Below are positions 32,512 to 41,304 of a stretch of 41,353 bases of DNA, piece by piece. Source of the stretch: Bacteroidaceae bacterium (GTDB lineage Bacteria > Bacteroidota > Bacteroidia > Bacteroidales > Bacteroidaceae); the NCBI GenBank assembly GCA_017429945.1, contig JAFRNY010000092.1, positions 1-41,353 on the forward strand. The letters run 5' to 3'. The position numbers were made by a program, and so were the translations under genes. Positions within the stretch are counted from its first letter, which is position 1. Each line of letters begins with the position of its first letter. Below the pieces are notes generated by a model, which saw nothing but the letters and a program-made list of their open reading frames with translations, was not told the origin of the DNA and made no database searches.

Positions 32512-34542
32512 ATGAAAAAGATACATTATTATATTATAGCTTTGGGAATGTCGGCCGGCCTCTTCTCTTCGTGCGTTGATGAATTCAACGTGGGCAACGC
32601 CTTCCTCGAGAAAGCTCCGGGCGTCGACGTTAATATCGACACCGTGTTCTCCAAGGCCGAATATGCCCGCAATTTCCTGTGGAGCGCCTACGGACAGCTC
32701 TACTGCACCTATACCGCTGGTAATATGATGAACGGCGCGCCCATCGATGTGCTGTCTGATTCCTATCACTGCTACGTCAGCTGGGGCGGCCCCAAGCAGA
32801 GCTACTATCCAGGCGGTTTGACCGAGGACGCCCAGGACACCGACGACGGTAACTACCAGGGTAAATTCTCTTATTCCACAAAGCCCGGTGGCCTGGATTC
32901 TGATGCTGGCGGGCGCGTCTCTATTTACGAGACCGTGCGCAAGTGCTGGCAGCTTATTGAGAACATCGACCGCGTCCAGGATATGAGTCAGGACGAGAAA
33001 AGCCGCCTGCGCGGCGAGGCCTACACCATCATGGCCAGCCGCTATTTCGACGCTTTCCGCAACTTCGGTGGCCTCTGCCTCGTGAAGAAAGCATACGCTG
33101 TTGGCGAAAACTTCACCGAAGGACGTTCCACCGCCTGGCAGACCGTAGAGTTTACCGATTCGCTCATTCAGTGCGCCATCGATGAGCCCGGTTTTATCTG
33201 GAATATTCCTAACGCCGACGTAGGTCAGTGGTCCGGACGCCTCACTCGCGCTTCGGCCCGTGCCCTGCGTGCCAAGGTATGGATGTTTGCCGCCTCGCCT
33301 CTGTTCAACAGCAGTGAGCCTTATATGACCTACGACAAGCGCCCCACCGGCCTTGAAAAAGAAGAGCACGTGTGGTTCGGCAAGGAAGACCCGACGCTCT
33401 GGAACCGCTGCCTGCAGTACTGCAACGACTTCTTCAACGACAATGCCGCCAATGGCGACTACTACCAGCTCATTCAGCCAGAGACACAGGACGAAGGCGG
33501 CTATCGCATGGCCTATCGTCGCGCTTACCGCTATCGCAACAACGAGCAGCGCCACGAGAAGCTCTTCGACGTCCATCCCACGCAGTACTTGAGCGATGCC
33601 GTCGTGGGTGGCGAGCGCCAGAACAATTGGGGCTGGGGCTGGGCTGGCTTTGCCCTCGACTGCTATCGCCAGGGCGGCGCCGTTCCGACCAACGAGCTGA
33701 TGGAGTGCTTTGGCATGCAAGACGGCCGCGTCTTCCCCTACACCGATATCTATGGTCCCGGCAAGAACCCGCAGGGCATTGACATCTTTGCCGACCGCGA
33801 CCCGCGCCTCTACGAGACGATGGTAGTTCCCCGCCAGTCGTTCCCCTCGGCTCAGGTTGGCGACTATGCAGGCTACACTTATATCGACACCTGGTACCAC
33901 GGCGCTATGCGGACGGCCCCCAATCAGTTTGGTGCTGAAGGCAACGATGACGTGGCTTCGGGCTACCGCAAGTTTAAGTGGATGCTCGACTACACCAACG
34001 ATAAGATGAACGACGAGTACATCGGCGTCTCTTACATCCGTCTGGCTGAGATGTACCTCATCCGTGCTGAGGCCAAGGCCGAAACGGGCGACCTCCGCGG
34101 TGCCCTCGACGACCTCCACGTTGTCCGCAGCCGTGTAGGTCTGGGGCGCCTGGAGACTATGAATCCGAGCCTCAACCTGACGTCCAACAAGGAGAACCTC
34201 ATCAATGAGATCCTTCGTGAGCGCAACTGCGAGATTGGCGCCGAATGTGGCGACCGTCTCTATGATATGGTACGCCGCAAGCGTCAGGACCTCTTCACCA
34301 AGCCGCTGCACGAGATCGTCATCTACCGCCTTGATGCCAATGGCAACCGCATGACCGAGGGCGATACGAACTGGGATCCCAGCACACCGTGGCCTAAGTT
34401 TGAGTATGAGAAGCCGCAGATCGTCAACGGTGCCCGCCGCTGGTGGGATCCTGGCTACTGGACCAACAAGTGGTATCTCGATCCCGTCTCGCGTGTTGAA
34501 ATTCAGAAGGGTTATGGCCTCACTCAGAATCCCGGATGGTAA
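32512..34542 (+). CDS. SusD-like starch/glycan-binding lipoprotein (first)
   Basis: A 676-residue SusD/RagB-type surface lipoprotein that caps the SusC pore and binds the glycan. The lipobox is FSSC with Cys21. TPR-like helices carry SusD signatures: MASRYFDAFRNFGGLCLV, ARALRAKVWMFAASPLFNSS, GVSYIRLAEMYLIRAEAKAETG and LINEILRERNCEIGAECGDRLYDMVRRK. It ends with LTQNPGW, as does the second SusD of the operon. I use ATG 32512; the in-frame codon at 32503 is TTG. At 676 residues it is long for the family, as are the xylan-system members I recall. It is paired with the SusC coded immediately upstream. Confidence 0.95.
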   Translation: MKKIHYYIIALGMSAGLFSSCVDEFNVGNAFLEKAPGVDVNIDTVFSKAEYARNFLWSAYGQLYCTYTAGNMMNGAPIDVLSDSYHCYVSWGGPKQSYYPGGLTEDAQDTDDGNYQGKFSYSTKPGGLDSDAGGRVSIYETVRKCWQLIENIDRVQDMSQDEKSRLRGEAYTIMASRYFDAFRNFGGLCLVKKAYAVGENFTEGRSTAWQTVEFTDSLIQCAIDEPGFIWNIPNADVGQWSGRLTRASARALRAKVWMFAASPLFNSSEPYMTYDKRPTGLEKEEHVWFGKEDPTLWNRCLQYCNDFFNDNAANGDYYQLIQPETQDEGGYRMAYRRAYRYRNNEQRHEKLFDVHPTQYLSDAVVGGERQNNWGWGWAGFALDCYRQGGAVPTNELMECFGMQDGRVFPYTDIYGPGKNPQGIDIFADRDPRLYETMVVPRQSFPSAQVGDYAGYTYIDTWYHGAMRTAPNQFGAEGNDDVASGYRKFKWMLDYTNDKMNDEYIGVSYIRLAEMYLIRAEAKAETGDLRGALDDLHVVRSRVGLGRLETMNPSLNLTSNKENLINEILRERNCEIGAECGDRLYDMVRRKRQDLFTKPLHEIVIYRLDANGNRMTEGDTNWDPSTPWPKFEYEKPQIVNGARRWWDPGYWTNKWYLDPVSRVEIQKGYGLTQNPGW

Positions 34543-34557
34543 ATACGCTTCGCTAAA

Positions 34558-34637
34558 TGGACAATGGACAGTGGACAATGGACAGTGGACAGTGGACAAT
34601 GGACAGTGGACAATGGACAGTGGACAATGGACAATTG
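34558..34637. repeat. GGACAATGGACAGT word repeat between susD and the second susC
   Basis: Nine GTGGACA/ATGGACA words in tandem (TGGACAATGGACAGTGGACA and so on), 7 nt each. It ends 24 nt before the ATG at 34661, fills most of the 118-nt junction, and has its closest relative at 39194-39243. Confidence 0.9.
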
Positions 34638-34660
34638 ATAATTATATATTATAGAAGATT

Positions 34661-37447
34661 ATGAAAGTCAGAAATATATTCATATATACCTTCGCGGTCC
34701 TCTGTGGCGTGCCGGTGGCTGTCAGTGCCCAGGTGACGCTGAGCGACAAGCAGTCGCAGAAGGTAGATTTAGGCTATGGCGTCGAGCAGACCGAATTCCT
34801 CACCACGGCGGCTGCTACGACCATCACGGCAGAAGAGCTGCGCCGCACCTCGGCCATCAGCCTTGCCGATGCCCTCTACGGTAAGCTCCTGGGTCTTAAT
34901 GCCTATCAGAACACCGGCTTCAAGGGCGAGGAAGGCCGTGGCGCTACGTTTAACATACGTGGCGTGCAGACCACAGGTGAGCGTGATATTCTTATCCTTG
35001 TCGATGGCGTAGAGCGCCCCCTCGACCGTCTCACCGTTGAGGAAGTGGAAAGCGTCACCGTGCTCAAAGATGCTGCTGCTGTGGCCCTCTATGGTCACGA
35101 AGCCATCAACGGTGTGCTGTTGGTGAAGACCAAGCACGGCAACAAAGACGGCAAATACCATTTCAAGGCCGGTGTCTCCCACAAGATTCAGTTCGACCCG
35201 CAGACGGCCGACATGGTAGGCGCCTACGACTATGCGCGGGCGCTGAACCAGGCACGTGCCAACGACGGTGCTGCCCCGGCTTACACCGATGCCGAGCTCC
35301 AGAAGTTCATCGACGGCAGCGACCCGCTGGTCTATCCCAACGTCGATTGGAAAAAGGAAGTTTTCAAGAACACCGCCCACGAGACCAACGCTTACCTCTC
35401 GTTCTTCGGAGGAACTGACAAGGTGCAGTATTACACTCAGCTCGACTATACCGATGCCCGCGGCCTCTATGCCAACCCCGACCAGGGCGACTTCAACTCG
35501 CAGCTGAAATATTCCAAGGCCAACATCCGCGCCAACGTAGATTTTGAGGTCACGAAGAGCACGCGTGTGAGCACGAATATCCTCGGTATTCTTATGGAGA
35601 CAAACGGTGTGCCAAACGTCGATTCCAACGATGCCTGGTGGCACCTATATAAAGTGCCTGCCCTGGCCTTCCCCGTAAAAACGGCTGGCGATGTCTGGGG
35701 CGGCAGCCAGACCTATGGCGACTTCAACCTCCTGGCCAAGTCGCAGGGCGCCGGTTTCATGAAGAGCCATCAGCGTCAGATCTGGGCTAACATCACGCTG
35801 GAGCAGGACCTTGACGTCATCACTAAGGGTCTGAAGTTCTACGTCGGCGGCTCCTACGACAATGCCTCCAACACTATCGAGACCCGCTCCAAGGGCTACC
35901 AGTATGGTTGGAACTACTACGACGCTTCGGGCGTAATGCAGGAGACCGTCATGGGAACTGTCGAGGACAAACTGATCTTCAACCATTGGGTCGATTCGCA
36001 GTGGCGCATCGCCACCTTCAATGCCGGACTCAAATACGGTGTGCAGCTGGCCAACGGCGACAACCTTTCGGCCAATGCCAACTACAATATGAAAAGCGAG
36101 ATCCGCGACAATCGCAGCAACACCTGGTACCGTGCCAACTGGCAGCTGGCCATGCACTACGACCATGCCAACCGCTTCATGACCGATCTCGTGCTGGCTG
36201 CCAACGGTTCCAACCGCAGCTATCCTGCCAAATGGGCTTTTTCGCCAACAATCGGTCTGGGCTATATCTATGCCAACAACCCCGATGCCGGCTTCCTCAA
36301 CTACGGTAAGCTGCGCCTCTCGGGAGGTATTCAGCACACCGACTATGTGCCTGCCGCCGGCCTTTGGCTCGCTGCCTGGAACAACAGCCACGGTCAGTTC
36401 TGGTATGGCAACAACTTCCAGAGCTCATGGGGCGCTTTCCTCACGCAGTTTCCCACCGATGATTTCCGTCAGGAGACAGCCTACAAAGCCAACATCGGTA
36501 CCGACTTGCGTATAGCTAAATCACTCGATTTCACCGTAGATCTCTTCTATCAGCAGCGCCGCGACATTTTGGTCAGCGCCAACAATCTGAATTCTGCCAT
36601 CGTCGGTATTCAGTCATCCTACGACGACAAGGGCCGCGTTGCCAGCTACGGCTTTGAGATGGGCCTGCGCTATGCCAAGACCTTCAACAACGGTTTGAAC
36701 CTTAACGCAGGCGCTTCCGTCTCGGCCGTGAAGAATAAGATTCTTGAGTGGATTGAGACCCCCGCTTATCCCAACCTCTCCGTCGAAGACGGCCCGGCCG
36801 ACGCCGAGCGCGGCCTCGTGGCCTTGGGCTTCTTCCAGAGTCAGGAGGAAATCGACAACAGCCCCGTGCAGCAGTTCGGTCAGGTGAAAGTGGGCGACAT
36901 TAAGTATAAAGATGTCAACGAAGACGGCGTCATCAACGAGAACGACTACGTCGCTCAAGACTACGGCAACGCCTTCCCCGCTCTGAACTATGCCTTCAAC
37001 CTCGGCTTGGAATACAAGGGCTTCGGCATCAACGCCACCTTCCAGGGCGCTGCTCACCAGGTGAAGAACCTGCGCTACGTAGATGGCGTCTGGGGAGCCC
37101 TCTCCGACAACCGCAACCTCTCGACCGAGTACTACGAGAATTGCTACGATGTGGCCGGTCCCGCAGCCCTCTACCCCCGTCTTTCAACCGAGAACGTGGC
37201 CAACAACGCACAGAACTCCACCATCTGGTACCGCAACGTCCAGTGGCTGAAGCTGCGCGACTGCGAGGTCTACTACAAGTTGCCCGCCAGCGTCACTTCG
37301 CCTCTGAAGATCTCCTGCGCCCGCATCTTCCTGCAGGGCCAGAACCTCCTCTCGTTCGACAATATTGAGGCCATGGATGCCGAGAACCTCAATACGGGTT
37401 ATCCCGTCATGAAGAGCGTAAGCCTTGGTCTCTCGGTTCAGTTCTGA
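34661..37447 (+). CDS. SusC-like TonB-dependent transporter (second, without regulatory-like domain)
   Basis: A 928-residue SusC-family outer-membrane transporter. After the signal peptide (to SAQ, residue 24) it goes almost directly into the plug: TTITAEELRRTSAISLADALYG, ATFNIRGVQTTGERDILILVDG, VESVTVLKDAAAVALYGHEAINGVLLVKTKHG. The carboxypeptidase-D-like N-terminal domain of the first SusC is absent, so the energising contacts may differ. The barrel ends in LGLSVQF. Identity to the first SusC is low by eye, so this is not a recent duplication. In the xus arrangement it corresponds to xusC, which is likewise shorter. It pairs with the SusD that follows after 38 nt. Confidence 0.94.
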   Translation: MKVRNIFIYTFAVLCGVPVAVSAQVTLSDKQSQKVDLGYGVEQTEFLTTAAATTITAEELRRTSAISLADALYGKLLGLNAYQNTGFKGEEGRGATFNIRGVQTTGERDILILVDGVERPLDRLTVEEVESVTVLKDAAAVALYGHEAINGVLLVKTKHGNKDGKYHFKAGVSHKIQFDPQTADMVGAYDYARALNQARANDGAAPAYTDAELQKFIDGSDPLVYPNVDWKKEVFKNTAHETNAYLSFFGGTDKVQYYTQLDYTDARGLYANPDQGDFNSQLKYSKANIRANVDFEVTKSTRVSTNILGILMETNGVPNVDSNDAWWHLYKVPALAFPVKTAGDVWGGSQTYGDFNLLAKSQGAGFMKSHQRQIWANITLEQDLDVITKGLKFYVGGSYDNASNTIETRSKGYQYGWNYYDASGVMQETVMGTVEDKLIFNHWVDSQWRIATFNAGLKYGVQLANGDNLSANANYNMKSEIRDNRSNTWYRANWQLAMHYDHANRFMTDLVLAANGSNRSYPAKWAFSPTIGLGYIYANNPDAGFLNYGKLRLSGGIQHTDYVPAAGLWLAAWNNSHGQFWYGNNFQSSWGAFLTQFPTDDFRQETAYKANIGTDLRIAKSLDFTVDLFYQQRRDILVSANNLNSAIVGIQSSYDDKGRVASYGFEMGLRYAKTFNNGLNLNAGASVSAVKNKILEWIETPAYPNLSVEDGPADAERGLVALGFFQSQEEIDNSPVQQFGQVKVGDIKYKDVNEDGVINENDYVAQDYGNAFPALNYAFNLGLEYKGFGINATFQGAAHQVKNLRYVDGVWGALSDNRNLSTEYYENCYDVAGPAALYPRLSTENVANNAQNSTIWYRNVQWLKLRDCEVYYKLPASVTSPLKISCARIFLQGQNLLSFDNIEAMDAENLNTGYPVMKSVSLGLSVQF

Positions 37448-37453
37448 TAGTAA

Positions 37454-37484
37454 TTTGTAAATCGTAAATTGTCAAATTGTAAAC
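37454..37484. repeat. TTGTAAA word repeat between the second susC and susD
   Basis: TTTGTAAATCGTAAATTG and TCAAATTGTAAAC: repeated TTGTAAA/CGTAAAT words, ending 1 nt before the ATG at 37486. The entire 38-nt junction consists of this AT-rich, low-structure sequence. Confidence 0.7.
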
Positions 37485-37485
37485 T

Positions 37486-39192
37486 ATGAAGACAATGAAT
37501 ATAAATAAGATTAGCGGCAGGCTCTGCAACCTCTGTCTTCTCGGCGTCCTCTGTGCCTTCAGCTTCGCGTGCGCCGATCTCGACTACACCGAGGAGAACA
37601 CCCGCGACGAGGAGTGGACCTACAACTATTTCGGCGACGGCATCAAGAACCTTGTGTTCGATGTCTATGCGCAGATATATAATAATGAGTTTGGCGACAA
37701 CAGCCCCTATTTCCTGGCCGGAGCCACTGATGAGGCCCAGTACGCCCTCGAGACGGGCGCCGTAAACAACTATGTCAATGGCGGCTGGAGCCCGGCCAAT
37801 CCCTATTCGAATACGTGGTCAAAGGCTTATACAGCCATTGCCGACGTAAATATGTATCTGGAGAAACTCGATCAGACCGACATCTCCGACTGGAAATACA
37901 ATGGCGACTACCGCAACTGGGTTGCTCAGATGGAGCTGTTCCCTTACGAGTTGCGCTTCCTTCGTGCTTACTTTTATTTTGAACTCTTCAAGACCTATGG
38001 CGATGTTCCTCTGGTGACGACAACGCTCACCAACGCTCAGGCCAACACCATCCCCCGCACGTCGGCTGACACTATCGTGAAGTTCATCGTCGATGAGTGC
38101 GATGCCGTAGCGCCTTATCTGCCCGTGACCTATGGCACTGAGATTGGCGCCGAGGTGGGCCGTGCCACGCGCGTGGCAGCCTTCGCCCTCAAGGCCCGCA
38201 CACTGCTTTATGCCGCCTCGCCCCTCCACAATCCCGATGGCGACAAGGCCAAGTGGGAGCGCGCTGCCGAGGCTTGTAAGTATATCCTTGACAATGCCGA
38301 CACCTGGGGCCTTAAGCTCAGCACTTACGGCGCTCTCTGGGGCCACGACGCCTTCTTCAATCAGGAACTAATCTTCGGCCTTGGCCGTGGCGAGAACAAC
38401 GCCTTCGAGATGGCTAATTACCCCGTTGGCGTTGAGAACGGTTCGTCGGGCAACTGCCCCACACAGAGCCTTGTGGACCAATATGAGTATCAGGACAATG
38501 GTGAGACTTTCGCTCAGCGCCACCCTGGCGATATCGACCTCAGCAGCGAAGACCCCTATGAGGGCCTTGACCCGCGCTTCGCACTCACCGTGGTGAAGAA
38601 CGGCGACGAGTGGCCTACCAACGGCGCACAGAAGAAGGCTATCGAGACCTTCGTAGGAGGCTTCAACGGCGCACCTAAATATGGTGCCACGCCTACGAGC
38701 TACTACCTGCGCAAGTATGTCGATGGCTCGTGTGTCACCACGGCCGACAACCAGACCACCCGCCGCCACACGTGGATTCTGTTCCGCCTGGGCGAGTTCT
38801 ACCTCGATTATGCCGAGGCTGTGTTCTATGCCACCGGTAGCGCCAACGATGCCACCTACGGTCTGACAGCCAACGAGGCTGTCAACAAGCTGCGCAGCCG
38901 CGCCGACATTCAGATGCCCCTCTTCAAGGAGGACGGCGAGGCTTGGGTGGAGCGCTACGAGCGCGAGCGCCTCGTGGAGCTGGCTTTCGAGAACCATCGC
39001 TTCTGGGACGTGCGCCGCTGGAAGAAGGGTGCGCAGTATTTCAAGACCATTCAGGTGGCCAGCATCAGCCCCAGCCTGCAGCTCACACGCTCAACCATCA
39101 CCCGCCAGTGGGACGACAAGTTCAATCTCTATCCCATTCCTCAGTCGGAACTGATAAAGAACGGCAATCTCACTCAGAACCCGGGATGGTAA
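37486..39192 (+). CDS. SusD-like glycan-binding lipoprotein (second)
   Basis: A 568-residue SusD/RagB lipoprotein, exported through an N-terminal signal with the lipobox SFAC (Cys29). Family marks are FPYELRFLRAYFYFELFKTYGDVPLVT, VAAFALKARTLLYAASPLHN, WILFRLGEFYLDYAEAVFYATG and RYERERLVELAFENHRFWDVRRWKKG, ending with NLTQNPGW. It would cover the second SusC at the cell surface. The ATG at 37486 follows the junction repeat directly; a second in-frame ATG at 37495 is possible. It corresponds to xusD if the locus is a xylan system. Confidence 0.95.
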   Translation: MKTMNINKISGRLCNLCLLGVLCAFSFACADLDYTEENTRDEEWTYNYFGDGIKNLVFDVYAQIYNNEFGDNSPYFLAGATDEAQYALETGAVNNYVNGGWSPANPYSNTWSKAYTAIADVNMYLEKLDQTDISDWKYNGDYRNWVAQMELFPYELRFLRAYFYFELFKTYGDVPLVTTTLTNAQANTIPRTSADTIVKFIVDECDAVAPYLPVTYGTEIGAEVGRATRVAAFALKARTLLYAASPLHNPDGDKAKWERAAEACKYILDNADTWGLKLSTYGALWGHDAFFNQELIFGLGRGENNAFEMANYPVGVENGSSGNCPTQSLVDQYEYQDNGETFAQRHPGDIDLSSEDPYEGLDPRFALTVVKNGDEWPTNGAQKKAIETFVGGFNGAPKYGATPTSYYLRKYVDGSCVTTADNQTTRRHTWILFRLGEFYLDYAEAVFYATGSANDATYGLTANEAVNKLRSRADIQMPLFKEDGEAWVERYERERLVELAFENHRFWDVRRWKKGAQYFKTIQVASISPSLQLTRSTITRQWDDKFNLYPIPQSELIKNGNLTQNPGW

Positions 39193-39193
39193 A

Positions 39194-39243
39194 TGATAAT
39201 GGATAATGGACAATTGACAATGGATCATTGACAATGGACAATT
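39194..39243. repeat. GGACAATTGACAATGG word repeat before the last lipoprotein gene
   Basis: GATAATGGATAATGGACAAT followed by TGACAATGGATCATTGAC and AATGGACAATT: tandem ATGGACA/TTGACA words filling the 66-nt junction up to 16 nt before the ATG at 39259. Same family as 34558-34637. Confidence 0.85.
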
Positions 39244-39258
39244 AAATACGAAATCATT

Positions 39259-41211
39259 ATGAAAAATCTAATCAAATATTTAGGCGCACTGCTGGCGGTG
39301 GTTCTCATCGGAACGGCTTTCACCTCGTGTAAGGACGCTGACGAGCCCTTGTTCTCAAACGTAGGACTGGGCATCAAGACATTCTTCCCCACGAAGGTCG
39401 TCACCAATCAGCCGATGACCATCAATGGCTCCGGTTTCTTCAGCGCCAGAGAAATTGAATTCCCGGGCGGCGCGAAAGTCACAGACTTTGAGGTCGTCAG
39501 CGATGACATGATTCGCGTCAACGCCCCCGCCGGCATTCCTGAGGAGGGCGGTAAGATCATCGTTCGCAGCGATGATGACGAGGTGGAGTCACGCCTGCCT
39601 CTGACCGTCGGTCACACCAATGTCACCGGCTTCTCGAAGCAAGAGGGCGAGACGGCCACCGGCGGTGAGCTTATCACCGTCTATGGCTCCGACCTCGAGT
39701 TTATCAACGCCGTGGAGCTGCTCGACAAGGACGGCAACACGCAGCTTGTCGACCATAAGGACTTCTATCGCAAAGGCACCAGCAACCTCATCTTCCGCGT
39801 GCCGCTTAAGAATATCTATAAGGGCACTTTCGTGGGTTATCTCCTCACCTACGACGGCCAGCGGATTGCTTTGCCCGAGCTCTCTTACGAGCCCGCTGCC
39901 GACGATGGCCACTACGAAATCGTGAAGACAACCTTCTGGAAGAACGACGATCCCGAGGGCCACGGTTCCATCAGCTGGAGCGGCACCTACCGCTTCGGCC
40001 TCGACGGCACCGACGGCAACAACGAATGTATCGCCACCTTCCCGCAGGAGATTTGGGACATCATCAAGGGTGGTACATTCTTCCTGCGCTATCGCCCCGA
40101 CGGCGACTCCTATCAGGTGCGCGTCACCACGGGTTGGTGGAGCACTCAGTGGCTGGGCGCCGACAACGATATCGCTCCCTGGAATATGGCCGAGCGCATT
40201 ATCGACAATGAGGATGGCACCTACTCCATCGAGATTAACTTTGGCGACGATCCCATCGCTGGCGTTATAGATGTTGAGCACCTGCTCTTCACGGGTTCTG
40301 GCTACACGCCGCTCGAACTCTATTCCGAGGAGGAGATTTGGATCGACGGTCCTGGCGACCAGGAAGTGAAAGTGCCCGTGTGGACCAACGATGATCCCGA
40401 CGGTCACGGCTCCATCAGCTGGAACGGTACCTACCGCTTCGGCCTCGACGGCACCGACGGCAACAACGAGTGTATCGCCACCTTCCCTCAGGAGGTGTGG
40501 GATAAACTCAAGACCGGCACCTTCTACATGCGCTATCGCCCCGACGGCGACTCCTATCAGATCCGCGTCACCACGGGCTGGTGGAGCACTCAGTGGCTGG
40601 GCGCCGACAACGATATCGCTCCCTGGAATATGGCCGAGCGCATTATCGACAACGGCGACGGCACCTACTACATTGAGGTCAACTTCGGCGACGACCCAAT
40701 CGTTGACGCTATCGATGCCCAGCACCTGCTCTTCACGGGCTCGGGCTATACGCCGCTGGAGATTTACTTTATCGACATCGTGCCCGGCGGTGGCGGCGGG
40801 CCTAAGGAAGTGCCCTTCTGGACGGGCGACGGCTCTGCCGGTTCCATCAATTGGAACGGCACCTACCGTTTTTGCCTCGAGGGCACCGATGCCAACAGCG
40901 AGTGCATCGCCGAGCTGCCACAGGATGTTTGGGACAAGATCAAGAGTGGCCCGTTCTATATGTGCTATCGCCCCGACGGCGACTCCTATCAGATCCGCGT
41001 CACCACGGGCTGGTGGAGCACGCAGTGGCTGGGCGCCGACAACGATATCGCTCCCTGGAACATGGCCGAGCGCATTATCGACAACGGCGACGGCACCTAC
41101 TATATCGAGGTCAACTTCGGCGACGACCCGATTGTGGGCTCTCTCGATGTCGAGCACCTGCTCTTCACGGGCTCTGGCTACACGCCCTTGAAGCTTTACT
41201 TCCTCGAATAA
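39259..41211 (+). CDS. Surface lipoprotein with IPT/TIG domains and three tandem modules
   Basis: A 650-residue lipoprotein (lipobox FTSC, Cys24, followed by KDADEP, which fits the surface-export signal) in the position of the surface glycan-binding protein (SusE/F-like, xusE position). Residues about 38-115 and 118-210 look like two IPT/TIG immunoglobulin-like domains (KTFFPTKVVTNQPMTINGSGF; TNVTGFSKQEGETATGGELI). They are followed by three copies of a module of about 130 residues starting near residues 227, 375 and 521. Each has GTYRFxLxGTD, YRPDGDSYQ, VTTGWWSTQWLGADNDIAPW and HLLFTGSGYTPL. The tryptophan-rich WWSTQW stretch and the beta-strand pattern suggest a carbohydrate-binding module, but I do not recognise the family. 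Last gene of the operon before a strong terminator. Confidence 0.8.
   Translation: MKNLIKYLGALLAVVLIGTAFTSCKDADEPLFSNVGLGIKTFFPTKVVTNQPMTINGSGFFSAREIEFPGGAKVTDFEVVSDDMIRVNAPAGIPEEGGKIIVRSDDDEVESRLPLTVGHTNVTGFSKQEGETATGGELITVYGSDLEFINAVELLDKDGNTQLVDHKDFYRKGTSNLIFRVPLKNIYKGTFVGYLLTYDGQRIALPELSYEPAADDGHYEIVKTTFWKNDDPEGHGSISWSGTYRFGLDGTDGNNECIATFPQEIWDIIKGGTFFLRYRPDGDSYQVRVTTGWWSTQWLGADNDIAPWNMAERIIDNEDGTYSIEINFGDDPIAGVIDVEHLLFTGSGYTPLELYSEEEIWIDGPGDQEVKVPVWTNDDPDGHGSISWNGTYRFGLDGTDGNNECIATFPQEVWDKLKTGTFYMRYRPDGDSYQIRVTTGWWSTQWLGADNDIAPWNMAERIIDNGDGTYYIEVNFGDDPIVDAIDAQHLLFTGSGYTPLEIYFIDIVPGGGGGPKEVPFWTGDGSAGSINWNGTYRFCLEGTDANSECIAELPQDVWDKIKSGPFYMCYRPDGDSYQIRVTTGWWSTQWLGADNDIAPWNMAERIIDNGDGTYYIEVNFGDDPIVGSLDVEHLLFTGSGYTPLKLYFLE
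39937..41208 (+). repeat. Three near-identical coding repeats (about 390 bp each)
   Basis: The module copies begin at W codons 39937, 40381 and 40819 (steps of 444 and 438 nt). The central part of each (from CGCCCCGACGGCGACTCCTA to GCCGAGCGCATTATCGACAA) is identical or almost identical between copies, including third codon positions. The edges and the linkers between copies differ. Confidence 0.95.
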
Positions 41212-41228
41212 TCAAGCTCTTAACACCC

Positions 41229-41270
41229 AAGGGGGAGAATGGTAACGACCTTACCATCTCCCCCTTGCTT
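41229..41270 (+). terminator. Terminator of the sus-type operon
   Basis: AAGGGGGAGAATGGTAA and TTACCATCTCCCCCTT form a 16-bp stem with one bulge and the loop CGAC, followed by GCTTCAATTT. It begins 17 nt after the stop at 41211. Confidence 0.85.
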
Positions 41271-41304
41271 CAATTTAAGTCTTAAGCTAATTCATAATTT
41301 GCGG

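Noticed and set aside
32500-34599. 699-codon open frame on the minus strand
   Set aside because: It lies fully antisense to the well-supported first SusD gene, shows no recognisable domain, starts in the GGACA repeat and is a shadow of GC-rich codons.
39589-41157. 522-codon minus-strand frame with internal repeats
   Set aside because: Antisense to the triplicated lipoprotein; its repeats merely mirror those of the real gene.
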